This document shows, in pieces, positions 9,801 to 18,693 of a stretch of DNA of 64,000 bases (positions are counted from its first letter, which is position 1; each line of letters opens with the position of its first letter). The translations under genes and the position numbers were made by a program. This DNA comes from Bedellia somnulentella. Taxonomy: Eukaryota; Arthropoda; Insecta; Lepidoptera; Bedelliidae. The stretch is from the NCBI GenBank assembly GCA_963576735.1, contig OY755175.1:17128401-17192400 (forward strand). The letters run 5' to 3'. The notes under the pieces are model-generated. The model saw only the letters and a program-made list of their open reading frames with translations, made no database searches and had not been told where the DNA came from.

Positions 9801-10813
9801 TTTTGATAAATACTTACGACTCGGCTATCATTTGGACTGATTATCCTTGCTATTTGGTTTAGTTTTATTCTTGGAACTTACAACTTCACAAGAGAACAAC
9901 AAGAGCTACAACGTCAATCATTCAATTCTATCCCGGTCTCATGAAATAGGATGAGCATCAACAAAATGGAATAGCACAATGAGCCCCAGACTGTGCATCT
10001 CTCACACCGCACTACAGTCGCCATTACAGTTTCTTATAAAAGGATGTCAAAACCTCGTAAAATTTATGGAAATGATTCAATAACTTAGCTGAGATTATTT
10101 TAAATAAATAGGTGCTTTCTCAACATAGCAATGGTATAACTAAATCTAATTAATGTAAGGGTCAAGTAAAAACTGTATTGAATGCGCCATGTTACCAAAA
10201 ATACTTGCCAGCTTCATTTTATACATTTTTTTTACACAGTGGAGCTCAGAAAAGTTTGTATTACAAATCTAAATTATTATTTTTCTAAGCTGACTTGTTT
10301 TGCTCGTATTGTAATGTTTTTGCAAAAATAAATAATGTGTATGAAAAGTACTGTTAATAACCAGTAAATAACCGAAAAAAATTGGCATACGAAACACTAC
10401 TGTAAGGTGGCAATTTTCACTAACTTTAGAAATCGGCGCACAAATTTTATACTACCGCGTGCCGATTTTTTTAATTTTATTTTTTTATCTCTTAGTTAGA
10501 CTATGGTGCCTGCCCCCTTACGTTTGGACGTTGATCCCCTGGACACCCTGTGTATGAAATATTACTATTTGTTGAAAAAAAATCCACTCTCTTTTTCGAT
10601 CAGTTAAGAGCAAAAGGCGGCCAAATTACATATTGATAATTTTCTTTACAGGTATACAAAGTAGGTGTAGTATTCAACAAGGTAGGCTGGTACCCAATGG
10701 GCACATGTGCCCAGCAAGTGCTCGCAGAGACAGTTTTCTTCCATTTCGGCATCGGGCAGAGCAACGATTGCGTCCGGGACGGCCTCATCAGATCCATCGT
10801 CTTCACCTACTAG
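645..10813 (+). CDS. BTB-BACK-PHR domain protein, last five exons (5' part outside window)
   Basis: Coding exons 645-874, 1514-1641, 3778-3904, 8351-8533 and 10652-10813 (TAG stop) join in one open frame with GT/AG borders and matching phases. The first exon encodes the end of a BACK-type helical region (LRSAIEKIRFLTLTPQQFAE, then SESFAVLMNILSSV). The last three exons encode a PHR domain: VDRNICLLGV, then MFNRPVYIQRNKVYKVGVVF, ending GLIRSIVFTY. In known BTBD1/2/3/6-type proteins the BTB and BACK domains bind Cullin-3 and the PHR domain binds a substrate or partner, so a cytoplasmic E3 adaptor role is inferred from the family. The BTB half must lie upstream because the first exon here starts in phase, after an acceptor. 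The introns are large and hold a LINE, an LTR element and a fold-back element. I cannot say which BTBD paralogue this is. Confidence 0.82.
1143..1379 (-). mobile_element. SINE family A, near full length
   Basis: Reverse-oriented copy: the (CATA)n tail at 1143, then ACTCACGGCTATAAATCC, GGGGTAGCCAGAGCT, GGGTCTCCAACCGCATCGCC and GTCGCCTCTTACGTACACCC, ending near CTACACGGCAC. The same string recurs at least twelve more times in the window. It lies between exons a and b of the PHR gene. Confidence 0.8.
1514..1641 (+). CDS. BTB-BACK-PHR gene, exon b (linker)
   Basis: Acceptor TTTTCAG, then CAG ATG CCG ACG; donor GTATAC after a split AG. It encodes QMPTFTVDTPSPVLEGGGEP and a basic stretch, very GC-rich against the flanking intron. 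This is a linker between BACK and PHR with no motif I recognise. Confidence 0.75.
2045..3600 (-). mobile_element. Non-LTR retrotransposon (LINE) remnant in PHR-gene intron
   Basis: Three minus-strand frames form a broken reverse transcriptase. 3197-3526 has RGKSPGHDSLSIEHLKHDG; 2588-3145 has FLDLSRAFDTV (motif A), CGVRQGGLSSP and SYADDMVLLSP (motif C, catalytic YADD kept); 2180-2560 has the downstream KYLI...RRFARCRKALK region. The frames do not connect, and the endonuclease end is missing. It looks like the CR1/Jockey side of non-LTR elements. It is antisense to the host gene, as usual for tolerated intronic insertions. Confidence 0.8.
3778..3904 (+). CDS. BTB-BACK-PHR gene, exon c (PHR start)
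   Basis: Acceptor TTTTTTTCAG and donor GTAACA. It encodes SSDFNKIYCQRPIIQHTDCL and then SVTFMVDRNICLLGVQ; the VDR-I-LLGV run is typical of the first strands of a PHR domain. Confidence 0.8.
4080..4569 (-). repeat. 3' LTR (in element orientation)
   Basis: 490 bp, TG...CA type ends. On the minus strand a TATATAAAG-like TATA box lies near 4387-4396 and an AATAAA signal near 4148-4153, the order expected for U3 and R. It differs from the other LTR at two sites seen (CTCCGATATAG and TACTTGCGAAC here). Confidence 0.93.
4570..4582 (-). other. Polypurine tract
   Basis: The minus strand reads AAGGAGGGGG followed by TAA at the 3' LTR edge, the position and composition of a plus-strand primer. Confidence 0.65.
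4586..5842 (-). CDS. Integrase part of pol, LTR element
   Basis: 418-aa frame. The N-terminal HHCC zinc domain (H at about 69 and 76, then WCRKCTTC) is followed by the catalytic core with D in AVDVAGPF, D in HSDQGRNFES and E in GMVERFNQTLE, giving a D-D-35-E arrangement. A basic C-terminal part ends in an RWEGPYKVV and IVHIDRLAKYH chromatin-binding-type module. Integrase inserts the cDNA copy. Upstream, 5800-6201 in another frame keeps the spacer that normally follows RNase H (MQKAQEEDENLRPIMKWKKE), so the deletion joins the gag end to this spacer near 6000. Confidence 0.88.
   Translation of the reverse strand: MEEGKHDQPAWSEVASTGVSTKAYWAQWNSLVLINGLLYRRWEKPNGKEEHLQLVVPRAKVKDVLRETHDGVSGGHLGVNRTLQKVRAKFYWLHCRDDVQDWCRKCTTCAAVKGPQTRSRGGLRLYNVGAPWERIAVDVAGPFPQSESGNKYFIVVMDYFTKWPEVFAIPNQEAITVATKLVEEVICRFGVPLEIHSDQGRNFESQVFQEVCKLLGMHKTRTTPYHPQSDGMVERFNQTLERQLAKMVEKHQKDWDKHIPLFLLSYRSAVHESTKETPAFVNFGRELRLPVDLLTGGSPDEPQSVTEYVSDLRERMQDVHSLVRENGLHASEKMKTRYDRKANTPRFEEGMLVWLHNPTRQKGKSPKLQNRWEGPYKVVTRINDVTYRIQRQPRGASKIVHIDRLAKYHGSNNTRDEY
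6090..7337 (-). CDS. Gag-like polyprotein of the LTR element
   Basis: 415-aa open frame, starting with ATG about 20 bases inside the primer binding site. Residues about 60-180 are predicted coiled coil, rich in E, K, Q and V heptads. The middle holds the gypsy Gag core (VPPYDGTTSWSAYRHQFQTV, then a GQALSVIEALP and ESRYGERHLEHVFRAQLRDR stretch). Near residue 385 there is one CCHC zinc knuckle, C-YG-C-GKRG-H-LRLS-C. Gag packages element RNA in cytoplasmic particles. The frame is intact, in contrast to pol. It overlaps the remains of the next frame at its 3' end. Confidence 0.88.
   Translation of the reverse strand: MKMPVMPKEDGREGVKTRAQKAAEGEQLSEMRSSVTNPRSDIPEETSAVTNAPSTSTAPAAATNTDLAMIVEMFQSMREAQQSIQDVVKNIYSEVQGVVKQEVRELREEQQTKFSQVLTAVNEVSGRVVTVEKDVEQMKEQVTTIEKDIDDMKTDFRGMEKRVLQLESRPVKVVSGENVVAVHGPRVKVPPYDGTTSWSAYRHQFQTVAAANGWTDEQCLTALTVALRGQALSVIEALPTPSGGFKDLLDALESRYGERHLEHVFRAQLRDRVQRSGEGLQQWALEIEKLVRKAYPSVDPKTVEMNLVQAFVDGIRDIEVRTAVRLQHHTSLKDALANALEVEACRQDTRQTHRLREIAEANEDVKVIKAPVGRSTGPICYGCGKRGHLRLSCPLRKEEKRQAEAPAANVQGNEH
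7340..7356 (-). other. Primer binding site
   Basis: Directly inside the 5' LTR the minus strand reads AT and then TGGTGACAGCGGTGGG. A TGG start at this place is the usual complement of a tRNA 3' CCA. I cannot say with confidence which tRNA. Confidence 0.6.
7358..7847 (-). repeat. 5' LTR (in element orientation)
   Basis: Direct copy of 4080-4569 with CTCCGTTATAG and TACTTACGAAC at the two variable sites. It is followed at 7848 by the target duplication ATAT. Confidence 0.93.
8351..8533 (+). CDS. BTB-BACK-PHR gene, exon d (PHR middle)
   Basis: A C-rich tract and CATTTCAG precede the exon; the donor is GTACTG. It has 61 in-frame codons, including SELIYAHLLDSDGARLTYTH and DIMFNRPVYIQRNK, the central PHR strands. 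Confidence 0.82.
8652..8870. repeat. Unclassified interspersed repeat, copy 1
   Basis: ATCAGCAAAGATATACTGGC and, further on, GAGTGAAACGCTGCTATGTGCGAGTGAGTCTG-like sequence are shared in the same order with 29,183-29,400 in the Sec12 gene. No coding or promoter signal was seen. Confidence 0.45.
9023..10550. mobile_element. Fold-back (long terminal inverted repeat) DNA element
   Basis: The left arm 9023-9502 and right arm about 10,100-10,550 are inverted copies of each other: CAGGGTGTCCAGGGGATC at the left end, its complement at the right, and matching internal runs such as CACTACTGTAAGGTGGCAAT against the left ATTGCCACCTTACAGTAGTG. About 600 bp of unique spacer separates the arms. No transposase ORF was seen, and no clear target duplication. 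It sits in the last intron of the PHR gene, ending about 100 bp before its last exon. Confidence 0.85.
10652..10813 (+). CDS. BTB-BACK-PHR gene, last coding exon
   Basis: Acceptor TTTCTTTACAG. The exon encodes VYKVGVVFNKVGWYPMGTCA, then ETVFFHFGIGQSNDCVRDGL and IRSIVFTY, with a TAG stop. Ending on a short F-strand like this is usual for a C-terminal PHR domain. Confidence 0.82.
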   Translation, partial: VYKVGVVFNKVGWYPMGTCAQQVLAETVFFHFGIGQSNDCVRDGLIRSIVFTY

Positions 10814-13300
10814 CACATAGACTACGTCAAACTCTGGGATAGCTACAATATAGATTAGCTATGTTTATTACAGCTTTATGCCCTTAATAACCAGAGCTTT
10901 TAGTCATGTGACTTCCGCAATGTAGATATATTAACTTATAACCGATTGTTGTTTTTGTTGGAAGGAAAGTGATCTTAATTCATAAAGTGATGGATAGTGA
11001 TATTATAAGTGGTCGTTTATATTATCGTGAATCAAAGTGAAATCAATGACATTATTAAAATGAAGTGTCCTGTACTTAGTTATGCAGAGTGTCAGTGTTT
11101 TGAAACCGTGGAACAGATCTATATGGAAAGAATTATCAGAAATATATTGTGTCAATTTTAGCATGTTATCGTGCTAGTCGGTGTGAAATTAACTACTTTG
11201 TAAAATACCTTAATGTCTACAAACCTAACCCACCAATCTTGTTAGCTTCAACGCCAAAGTAGGTGCAGGTCGAGGAATGAAATTTTATCTGAACAATATA
11301 TGAAATACACATGTTAATAATATTAAAAAGACCACCTACTCTATTCATCATTTAAATATTATTTCGCGTTGCGGCATTGGCCAATATGGAATAATTATAA
11401 ATTTATTCTATTGCGAAAACTTATCCTATAATGTTTTGGTGGTTATGTTTGTTAGCGGCTAAGACTTCTCGTAGAGTTAATATGTTAAAGAAGACGATAG
11501 AATTACGATATAGAGCTTATTTTTATCTGTCTCCAATTAAATCAATTTCACTCCAATAGTATGCCGCCTTTTATTTATATCGTGTTTTTTGTCGTCTTAT
11601 TTAAACTTCGTACGAGCCCTTTGGTTTTGGCTCTAAAATACGTTGTATCCATGACCTTAAAGTTATTAATATCATAAAAATTGTGTAGATTTAATAAACA
11701 TACTTATCTTTGTAATATAGGGTAAATTTAAGGAACAGGCTGTGCATTAAAACTGTTACTAAATTCAAACTACAATTGAGCAGTGATTAATCATGGCCCC
11801 CTTATATTTGCCTTTCGTCTAATCGCTTTGAAACCGTCATTTCATATATGTGTTTAATTGTAGTAGAATAATCGAATTTAACGATATCTGTAAGATATTT
11901 AAAATGATATGTAGAGCACAAAGGATTGCAAGACTGTTATGAATGACATGAAATCAAAGATTACTTGAGTTGTATATATTAAGGCCCCGAGTGTATTTTG
12001 ACGAACAACTTATAAACAGGTGCCTCAAGCCCTCTTTCTTATAGCCATTAAGAACGGTATTTTCCTATACGATGATTTTGTCAGCGGTTATATTTGTTAA
12101 TATATACATAAAATATGAGTTGGAAATTTGTGCCATCTTCAGATAGAAAGCAAAATGTTGGTTACACCAAGATTACTATTGTGCCAAAATGGATCAAAAT
12201 GAGTAAAATAAATAAAACTTGATGTACTTAGTTTTGAAAGATCATAAAATAAAGGAGTTACAGAACCATCGATAATTTTAACACTTTATTAACATATTTA
12301 ATATTTGGGTTAAATGTTTCTTGCTGCATTATTAAGAAATAATTTGTAGAAAAATGTTCGAGTAAAGCGTGAGCCCATTTAAGCTCAAATTATTAACAAT
12401 TGTATTATGTAATGGCTAAGATATTCAATGTTTAAAATTATGTATTAACGAAAACAAATATTCGATATAAATGTTGTGAGTACTTTAATTACATTATTAA
12501 ACCTTTAGACTAACTAAGAAAACAGGACTAGTGTAGGGAAATAGTGACATAATGTTGTCTATTTAGTAACTGAACATTTTAGTGTGTGTGCAGCCATACA
12601 TGTATTAATTTGATAACTCTGTCCATCCGTTCTGCCTGTCTATATTTTATTAGTTAGTCTGAAGATAAATTATTGACTGTATTTAATGCAATATCAAATA
12701 TATTTTGATTGTCAGTTTTCATATTGTAACTCATACTAAATTTTCTGTATAATCAAGAAGGCGTGGCAGGTAACAATATTTCTGAACATCCGATGTCATT
12801 CTTATCACCTGATATTCAGAGTAACAATGTCTTGCTTGGACAGTGCAATCACGTTATAGAAGGCAGGTGGACTACTGACTAAGTACAACCCAGACATGTT
12901 GATTTCTTTACGACGTTTTCCCTTATATTTTACCACCTTGACATATTAACCACACCACACACATGTTGTAATTAGTATCAAAATCAAAACGAAGTATTCT
13001 TTTATTTATTATGTCATCATCATCACAAATATAAATTGATGATTCTGAGTGAAGAATGTTGTAATAGCATGTTAAGTGTGCTGTTCATCTTGAATGTTGT
13101 ATAGCAAACTAATAGAATATAATGACATGTGACATTGTTCTATGTTTCTGATTATTAACTGTGACACAGCATAACACCAATTTAAGTGATAAGGTCGAGT
13201 GTACGAATTGATTTAGTCTTTTAAAGTGTTAATAGTCCTCAAATTTAATCTCTAAAGAATTGTGTAAATAAATACATATTTTAATGTGAAAATAATTTTA
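10814..13300 (+). other. Probable 3' UTR and downstream DNA of the PHR gene
   Basis: AT-rich, without a convincing ORF. AATAAA hexamers occur at 11,693 and again near 12,210 and 13,266, so the transcript could end at any of these. A degenerate piece of the tRNA-type SINE family (B) lies at about 12,820-12,970, recognised by a CTTGCTTGGACAGTG-like run. Confidence 0.4.
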
Positions 13301-13821
13301 TTGCCTTTGTATTAGTTAACGTGTGACTGATTTTTATTCAAGATTATTTCTCTTTATGAGTTTTTATTTTGTTTCTAATAAATGTTTTTTTGAGTATTCT
13401 TTGGGTTTTTTTCCCTTGATTTAAATGTTTTTTTATATATATGTGACACTGATGTACAAGAGTTTTTACAAGAGTACTTTTCAGGTATACAAAACCGTTT
13501 AGTATTGAGGCGATCGACGGTGTGTCCATTCAAAAACCCTTTGTTTAGATAATGCGTATTGAATAGTACCACCCCAAAGATGTAATTTAAGTCCTAGATC
13601 ATTTTGCTCAGAAACCGCGGATTGTAAATCTTCGACTGCCCACCGTTGCCAATTCTGTTTAATTTATGCATTATAATATAAGAGAAGTAAGCAATGCTCA
13701 CCACCAAACATTAACTAACTAACTATTGAGAAACACTTTGTTGATGGGATATGCAGTGTACGTGACTATAATATTTTTACGGACACTTACATTCAGGGCT
13801 GTGCAATGTGACTGAGGTATA

Positions 13822-15330
13822 GATAGATAGATAGATAAAATCTTTATTCATGTTATCATAACAGTCACATAGTTACATACATTACAAGAAATATAAAAAC
13901 AGGGTAAACATTTTCTAAAAAAAAACAATTAAAAAGTAACAAACAAAGTAGATATGTGCAAGGTATGTGTGCTATGGTAACACAAACTAGGCCATAACTC
14001 AGCGTTTGTAAATGCTGTATAGCAAAAACACTTATTTTCAGGTATAGCCTAAAACACAAACTTTTAACAAAAAATAGTAATTGAGCATCTGCCATTGACG
14101 TGAAAAATATTTACAAATATAAAACTTACGGTTAAAATAATCCTAAACAGAACTAAAATTCAATTAAAAATCCGGCTACAATTAAAACATACAGTATAAT
14201 AGAGACATTTAAAAAAATCAGAATAAAATTAAAACATACAATATAATTAATAAATATGAACAAATTTGAAAAAGAAGTTCACTAATCCATACCCTCTTTC
14301 ACTGAAAGTTGACAACTGATTGTGCAAAGCATTTCGGTATATTTAACTTTTGTATTTGAAGTAAATGGGAATTCAGTAATTTTTTAAATTATATTTACTG
14401 GTAGATTCTCTAATGGGTGGAGGGATATTGTTCCAACACTTTGTAGCGTGATAGCGAAAACTTCCAGTGAAAGCCACGGTGCGATGAGGGTGTATTGCTA
14501 ATGGTTCCAGTGAAGTACGGGTGGGATAGAACTCATGAAATTTAGAATACCTTAATTTTTCAAACAGGTATTCAGGAGTTTTAAATTTAATGACGTCATA
14601 CATCAACGAAGCAGTATGAAGGCACCTGCGGGAGCTCATATTCAGTAACGATGAGTTATTGAGCAATGGTGATATATGGCTTCGTCGAGGTACATCGAAA
14701 CAAAACCTATAGCAGGCATTTTGTACACGTTGTATCTGCCTCTCCGATGATGATAGAAGCCTAGGTCCATAAACGATATCAGCATAATTAAGTACTGATA
14801 GTATAACTGATTCACAAAGAGTTATACGGGCTCTTTCAGAGATGTAACTACGAATTTTGTACAAAATTTTCAGTCGGTAAAAGCAGTTTCTGATCAAATT
14901 GTCAACATGTTTTACAAAGCGCAATTCACAGTCAAACTCAAGCCCTAGATTCCGAGTGACGTTTACTCGCTCTTTATTTTGATCTAAAATATTTATAACA
15001 GGTTCATGCGCTGTAATTTTAGTAATTTGTGATTTACTTCCCAATACCATAAATTTTGATTTCAGTGGATTAATCAGCAAAGCATTCTTTTCGCACCAAT
15101 GAGATACACTATTTAGATCATTATTTAAGGCTTGAACTGAGTGTTCTATTTCATCAGTGATTACTGAAATATACAGCTGTACATCATCAGCATAAAAATG
15201 ATAGTGACTATTCTCAATAGAATTAGCTAAGTCCGCTGTAAAAATAATAAATAATAATGGGCCTAATATCGATCCCTGTGGAACACCATGCAAGACAATT
15301 TTGGGTTCTGACACTACTTGCTTACCATCA
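13822..15330 (-). mobile_element. 5'-truncated Jockey/CR1-like LINE
   Basis: Minus-strand element ending in AATAAAGATTTTATC followed by a short CTAT repeat tail at 13,822-13,840. The 5' break is just beyond the RT motif at about 15,320. A noncoding 3' part of about 550 bp follows the ORF. Confidence 0.85.
14373..15314 (-). pseudogene. Reverse transcriptase C-terminal half of the LINE
   Basis: 313-aa open frame: GVPQGSILGPLLFIIFTADL (RT motif B), FYADDVQLYIS (motif C with YADD), then LLINPLKSKFMVLGSKSQ and a long thumb and C-terminal part ending TKCWNNIPPPIRES, typical of Jockey/CR1 ORF2. The endonuclease and first RT motifs are gone, so it cannot act alone. The unbroken frame suggests a fairly young insertion. 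Confidence 0.88.
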
Positions 15331-15719
15331 CTTAACTGCAGCTTAACGGATTGAATCCGGTATCTCAGGGGTTTTAGGGTTTGGTTGACGATTGATTACT
15401 AAATGGTTTCAAACTGAGTAGAATGGAAAGTATGGAACTTTGCTCACTCATAGTTTATACAGAAGGAGTCAAGAGTCTATTTATTTAATTAATTTATGCA
15501 TATTCCTCACTTTATTACCCATAAATGTCCCCACTGATGGGCTTCCGCTTACTCCGTACAGGGTGATTCGGCCATATATTCCGTCCACAACGCTGACCAA
15601 GTGCGGGTTGGCAAACTAACAACAAGTAAAGTGATAGCAGCCGGGAACGACGTTTAACTTGCCCTTTATTCTCGGAGAATCATATGATTCAATCCTGCAA
15701 AACCCTAATTATGATTATA

Positions 15720-15830
15720 AAATACATCACATATATACCTACATATACTCACGTCACTAGTTCTCGTTGGGGTAAGCAGACATTATCGATCGTCACTGCA
15801 TTCATCAGTATTTTGATACATACTCTTTTA
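15720..15830 (-). repeat. RTE-type 3' tail fragment
   Basis: ACATATACTCACG, then GTTCTCGTTGGGGTAAGCAG and ATTATCGATCGTCACT; the same order recurs at 45,650-45,720 and resembles the 3' end of the RTE copy at 51,412-51,463 in reverse. Confidence 0.5.
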
Positions 15831-15984
15831 TTCTTTGCCGTTTGGACGCTTGCCTTTTTAAGCACTTCTTTAACATCAACTTCCACATCGGCTCTATAAA
15901 TCTTTTTTACCAATTAACAATCACCATCCTCTCTGTGCCCATTTTTACATTCCTTTTTCTAGACTCACACTCAACTTACTTCAC

Positions 15985-16108
15985 GCGTTGACGCCGTATA
16001 TCCCCCAAGAGGTTGGTAGAGGTACCTACTTATACTTCTGACGATCACGTGACATTGTTACGTGATGATCAGAGTACCCACGTTTTGCTTGGACAGTGTA
16101 CTCATGTG
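15985..16108 (-). mobile_element. tRNA-derived SINE (family B), first half, split by hAT
   Basis: TTGACGCCGTATATCCCCCA and CCCACGTTTTGCTTGGACAG match the complete copy at 36,805-37,165. The SINE continues at 17,107 after a hAT insertion, with CTCATGTG on both sides. Confidence 0.75.
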
Positions 16109-17106
16109 CAGCCCCGGATCTAGGGGGGGGCAAACCGGGGCACCTGCCCCGGGCGGCAGTTTCAGAGAGCGCCAAAATCAATTTAGTACATTCTGTATAG
16201 TTGTAGCCTAATTGGCAATACTGATAACGTACGTATCACTGCCGGGGATTCCCCTGTATGCCACATGTAGCACTAGAGGCTACACGAACCGAGCCGAATA
16301 ACCCTTTACGCCAAGGGACGATCGTTGTTTAGTTTATTTTAGATTGCGTGTCCGAGTTATTAGTAAAATGAAACAACAAAGAGCCTACATGAAAATTTCC
16401 CCTTCCCCAGTGGTCACACATTTTTAAATATGTCGACTGATGATCTGCAGAAACATGGAGCCGATCTAGGTAGAAAATATTCAAAAGACTTGAATGCAGT
16501 TGATTTTTGCCAGGAACTTTCTGTATTCAAAGAACTAGTAACGGAAATTGATGAAAAATCAAGTGCATTCGACCTGTTACAACATCTGTGTAAGAATGAC
16601 TTGCAAGAAGCGTTTCCTAAAGTTAGTATAGCTTTGAAGATATACTGCACATTGCCGACGACATCTGCCAGCTGTGAGCGAAGTTTCAGCAAACTGAAAA
16701 TAATTAAAAACTATCTACGTTCAACAATGAGCCAAGAACGTTTACCTGGCCTCACGATTCTAGCTATTGAAAATAAAACTGGCTTCGAGGCGGACTTTGA
16801 TGAGCTAATAGATTCTTTCGCGGAAAAGAAAGCACGCCGTGTAAAGCTGTAGTAAGATAAAAGAGAAAAAAAAACGATGAGGAAAATTTAAAAAATGTCT
16901 TGAATATCGGGAGCGTTGTTGTTATATTAAATTTGATGTCACACTAAATAAAAAGTTATTAGTAATAAATAATAAAGAGTACAACTTTATTAAAGAGTAT
17001 TCTTTCGACCACCAAAAATGCCACTTAGTGTTAATAAAACGCTCAAGAGAGGGAGCGCTATATCAAGTTCTTGCCCCGGTTCGAAAAAATCGCAGATCCG
17101 GGGCTG
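16109..17106 (+). mobile_element. Non-autonomous hAT element, 998 bp, with 8-bp target duplication
   Basis: Terminal inverted repeats CAGCCCCGGATCT at 16,109 and AGATCCGGGGCTG ending at 17,106, flanked by a perfect CTCATGTG duplication (16,101-16,108 and 17,107-17,114). The 8-bp duplication and the encoded dimerisation domain both mark the hAT superfamily. Most of the transposase is deleted. It landed inside a family B SINE, so it is the younger of the two. Confidence 0.92.
16430..16852 (+). pseudogene. hAT transposase C-terminal dimerisation domain
   Basis: 140-aa frame. LKIYCTLPTTSASCERSFSK, then LKIIKNYLRSTMSQERL and GLTILAIEN form the hAT C-terminal dimerisation motif; the SCERSFSKLK core is diagnostic. 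The DDE catalytic region and the N-terminal zinc finger are missing, so only the last part of a normal transposase (usually 600 aa or more) remains. The start codon chosen is just the first ATG after the deletion. Confidence 0.87.
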
Positions 17107-17290
17107 CTCATGTGATAGACAGCAGACCTATCTCCGTTTTGTACGAATACATGACTAAATAAAACTTAATCATGTGGGTTTCCTCACCGTTATCAACCGA
17201 TTAATTAAGTACACATATGACTTTAGAAAAGACACATTGGTGAAGGCCCAACTCGGGGATCGAACCAGCGGCGGGGCGCCTCTCTGCATA
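17107..17290 (-). mobile_element. tRNA-derived SINE (family B), second half
   Basis: Continues the SINE broken at 16,108: ATCTCCGTTTTGTACGAATA, ATGTGGGTTTCCTCACCG, ACACATATGACTTTAGAAAA, ending with the complement of a box B (GGGGATCGAACC). Confidence 0.75.
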
Positions 17291-18190
17291 ATAAGCGCAT
17301 GTTTTATCTTGTCCGCATCATCCTATTTCAACCTTTCAAATAAATTACATATCATTAATGAAAAATGCATTACAAAAACATTCATGCATGTATTTAATTT
17401 GACCGAGCTGTATGTGTTCTCATGTCCCTGGAGAAAACAATACGAGGAAATTTGGTCATTAAGCATTTAAAGACGTGGTTAAAAGTTTAGCCTCAAAAGA
17501 CATCTTCGGTAAGACATAGGGTGGTAATACCCCCAGCGGTAACTTTTGAGCTAATACATGATGTTAACCGGATCCAAGGGCAAATTATAGTAAGAGCGAA
17601 AGGCTCGAGAGGTCGATAGGGGTCACAAAAAATAATATAAAAACATTATTTATTTAGAAATCATCACTATCACAACCCATAAAATATATCCCCATCGAGG
17701 GGTTCGATACTATCCTGGATAGTAGAAATTTCTTAGCCACTTTCGGAAGTTGATGATAAAATTAATGGATGGTTGGTAACTGAGGCTCGGCGCCTTACCA
17801 GCGGGAATGAATTACCTACTTTATCCTATTTCTGAGCCGATTCTTACTACACATTAAAAAGTATCGTGTTGAACATAATTTCTGGTGGATGGTCTGCGTC
17901 ATAGTTAGATAAACACTTACTAGGAAGTTTTTAGTATAACACGTTTGCAAATGTAACCATCACGCAACACCTTACTTAGTGAATGTGCCAAGATACGAGT
18001 ATGCTTGGTTGCGTCAAGTAGCAATGGCACGTGTTATTTCGGAATTATTCGGCCGTGGGACGGTAAATATTTAATTAATATTGCTGCTGCTTTGTTCTAG
18101 TTCAAAGCTGGGTCATAGTTTGACTAACTGTTCAAGCGCGAGTTACATTCATACTTTGCGGATTCCGTATAATCTCCGAATTAACTTATA
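17291..18190. other. Intergenic DNA, no gene recognised
   Basis: AT-rich, no supported ORF. At 17,687-17,720 there is a CCCCATCGAGGGG palindrome-like run; otherwise no structure seen. Confidence 0.35.
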
Positions 18191-18693
18191 CTGATTTCAA
18201 TCAGCTGTGGTATTCTTCTCGCGCCCTTACGGGAGGATTGGAGTCTCCCATTTAATGAAAATTTCCAAGGATTCTTGTCGCCACCCGTGAAAACGGAGTG
18301 GGGCTTTGGCGAACTGTTGCCGCGAGCGCGATCGAACTCACCGTATGGTACGGCGAGTGACCGGCTACTCGCGGCCTGTAGTCTTCTTTCTTCTCTTCAC
18401 CATGAGCGCGATCAAGCCCGCCCAGTGGAATCTCTCTTACGAGAGAAAGCCGGGCGAACGACCGGGCACGCCCAGTGGAATCTCTCTTACGAGAGAAAGC
18501 CGGGCGAACGACCGGGCAGCCCACGGACGTCGGTACTCTTGTATCTTGAAACTAAACCGCCTTGTTCCCCTTCTTACCTGATTTCAATGTTAAATAGCTT
18601 ATTTTATTTTAAGGATTTTATTCAATTTTTTTAACCCTTGTAAACTATGTATCAATTTTAATCTGAATAAAGAATTATTATTATTATTATTGC
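18191..18693 (+). mobile_element. Retroelement 3' tail with a 50-bp tandem duplication
   Basis: A GC-rich stretch ends in AATCTGAATAAAGAATTATT followed by an ATT repeat (to 18,693), the look of a LINE 3' UTR with A-rich tail. Inside it, 18,419-18,518 is a perfect or near-perfect two-copy repeat of 50 bp starting CGCCCAGTGGAATCTCTC. No RT frame remains in the window, so the clade is not known. Confidence 0.5.

Noticed and set aside
18252..18634. Arginine-rich frames on both strands
   Set aside because: They arise from the GC-rich 50-bp duplication in a retroelement tail and overlap one another in several frames.
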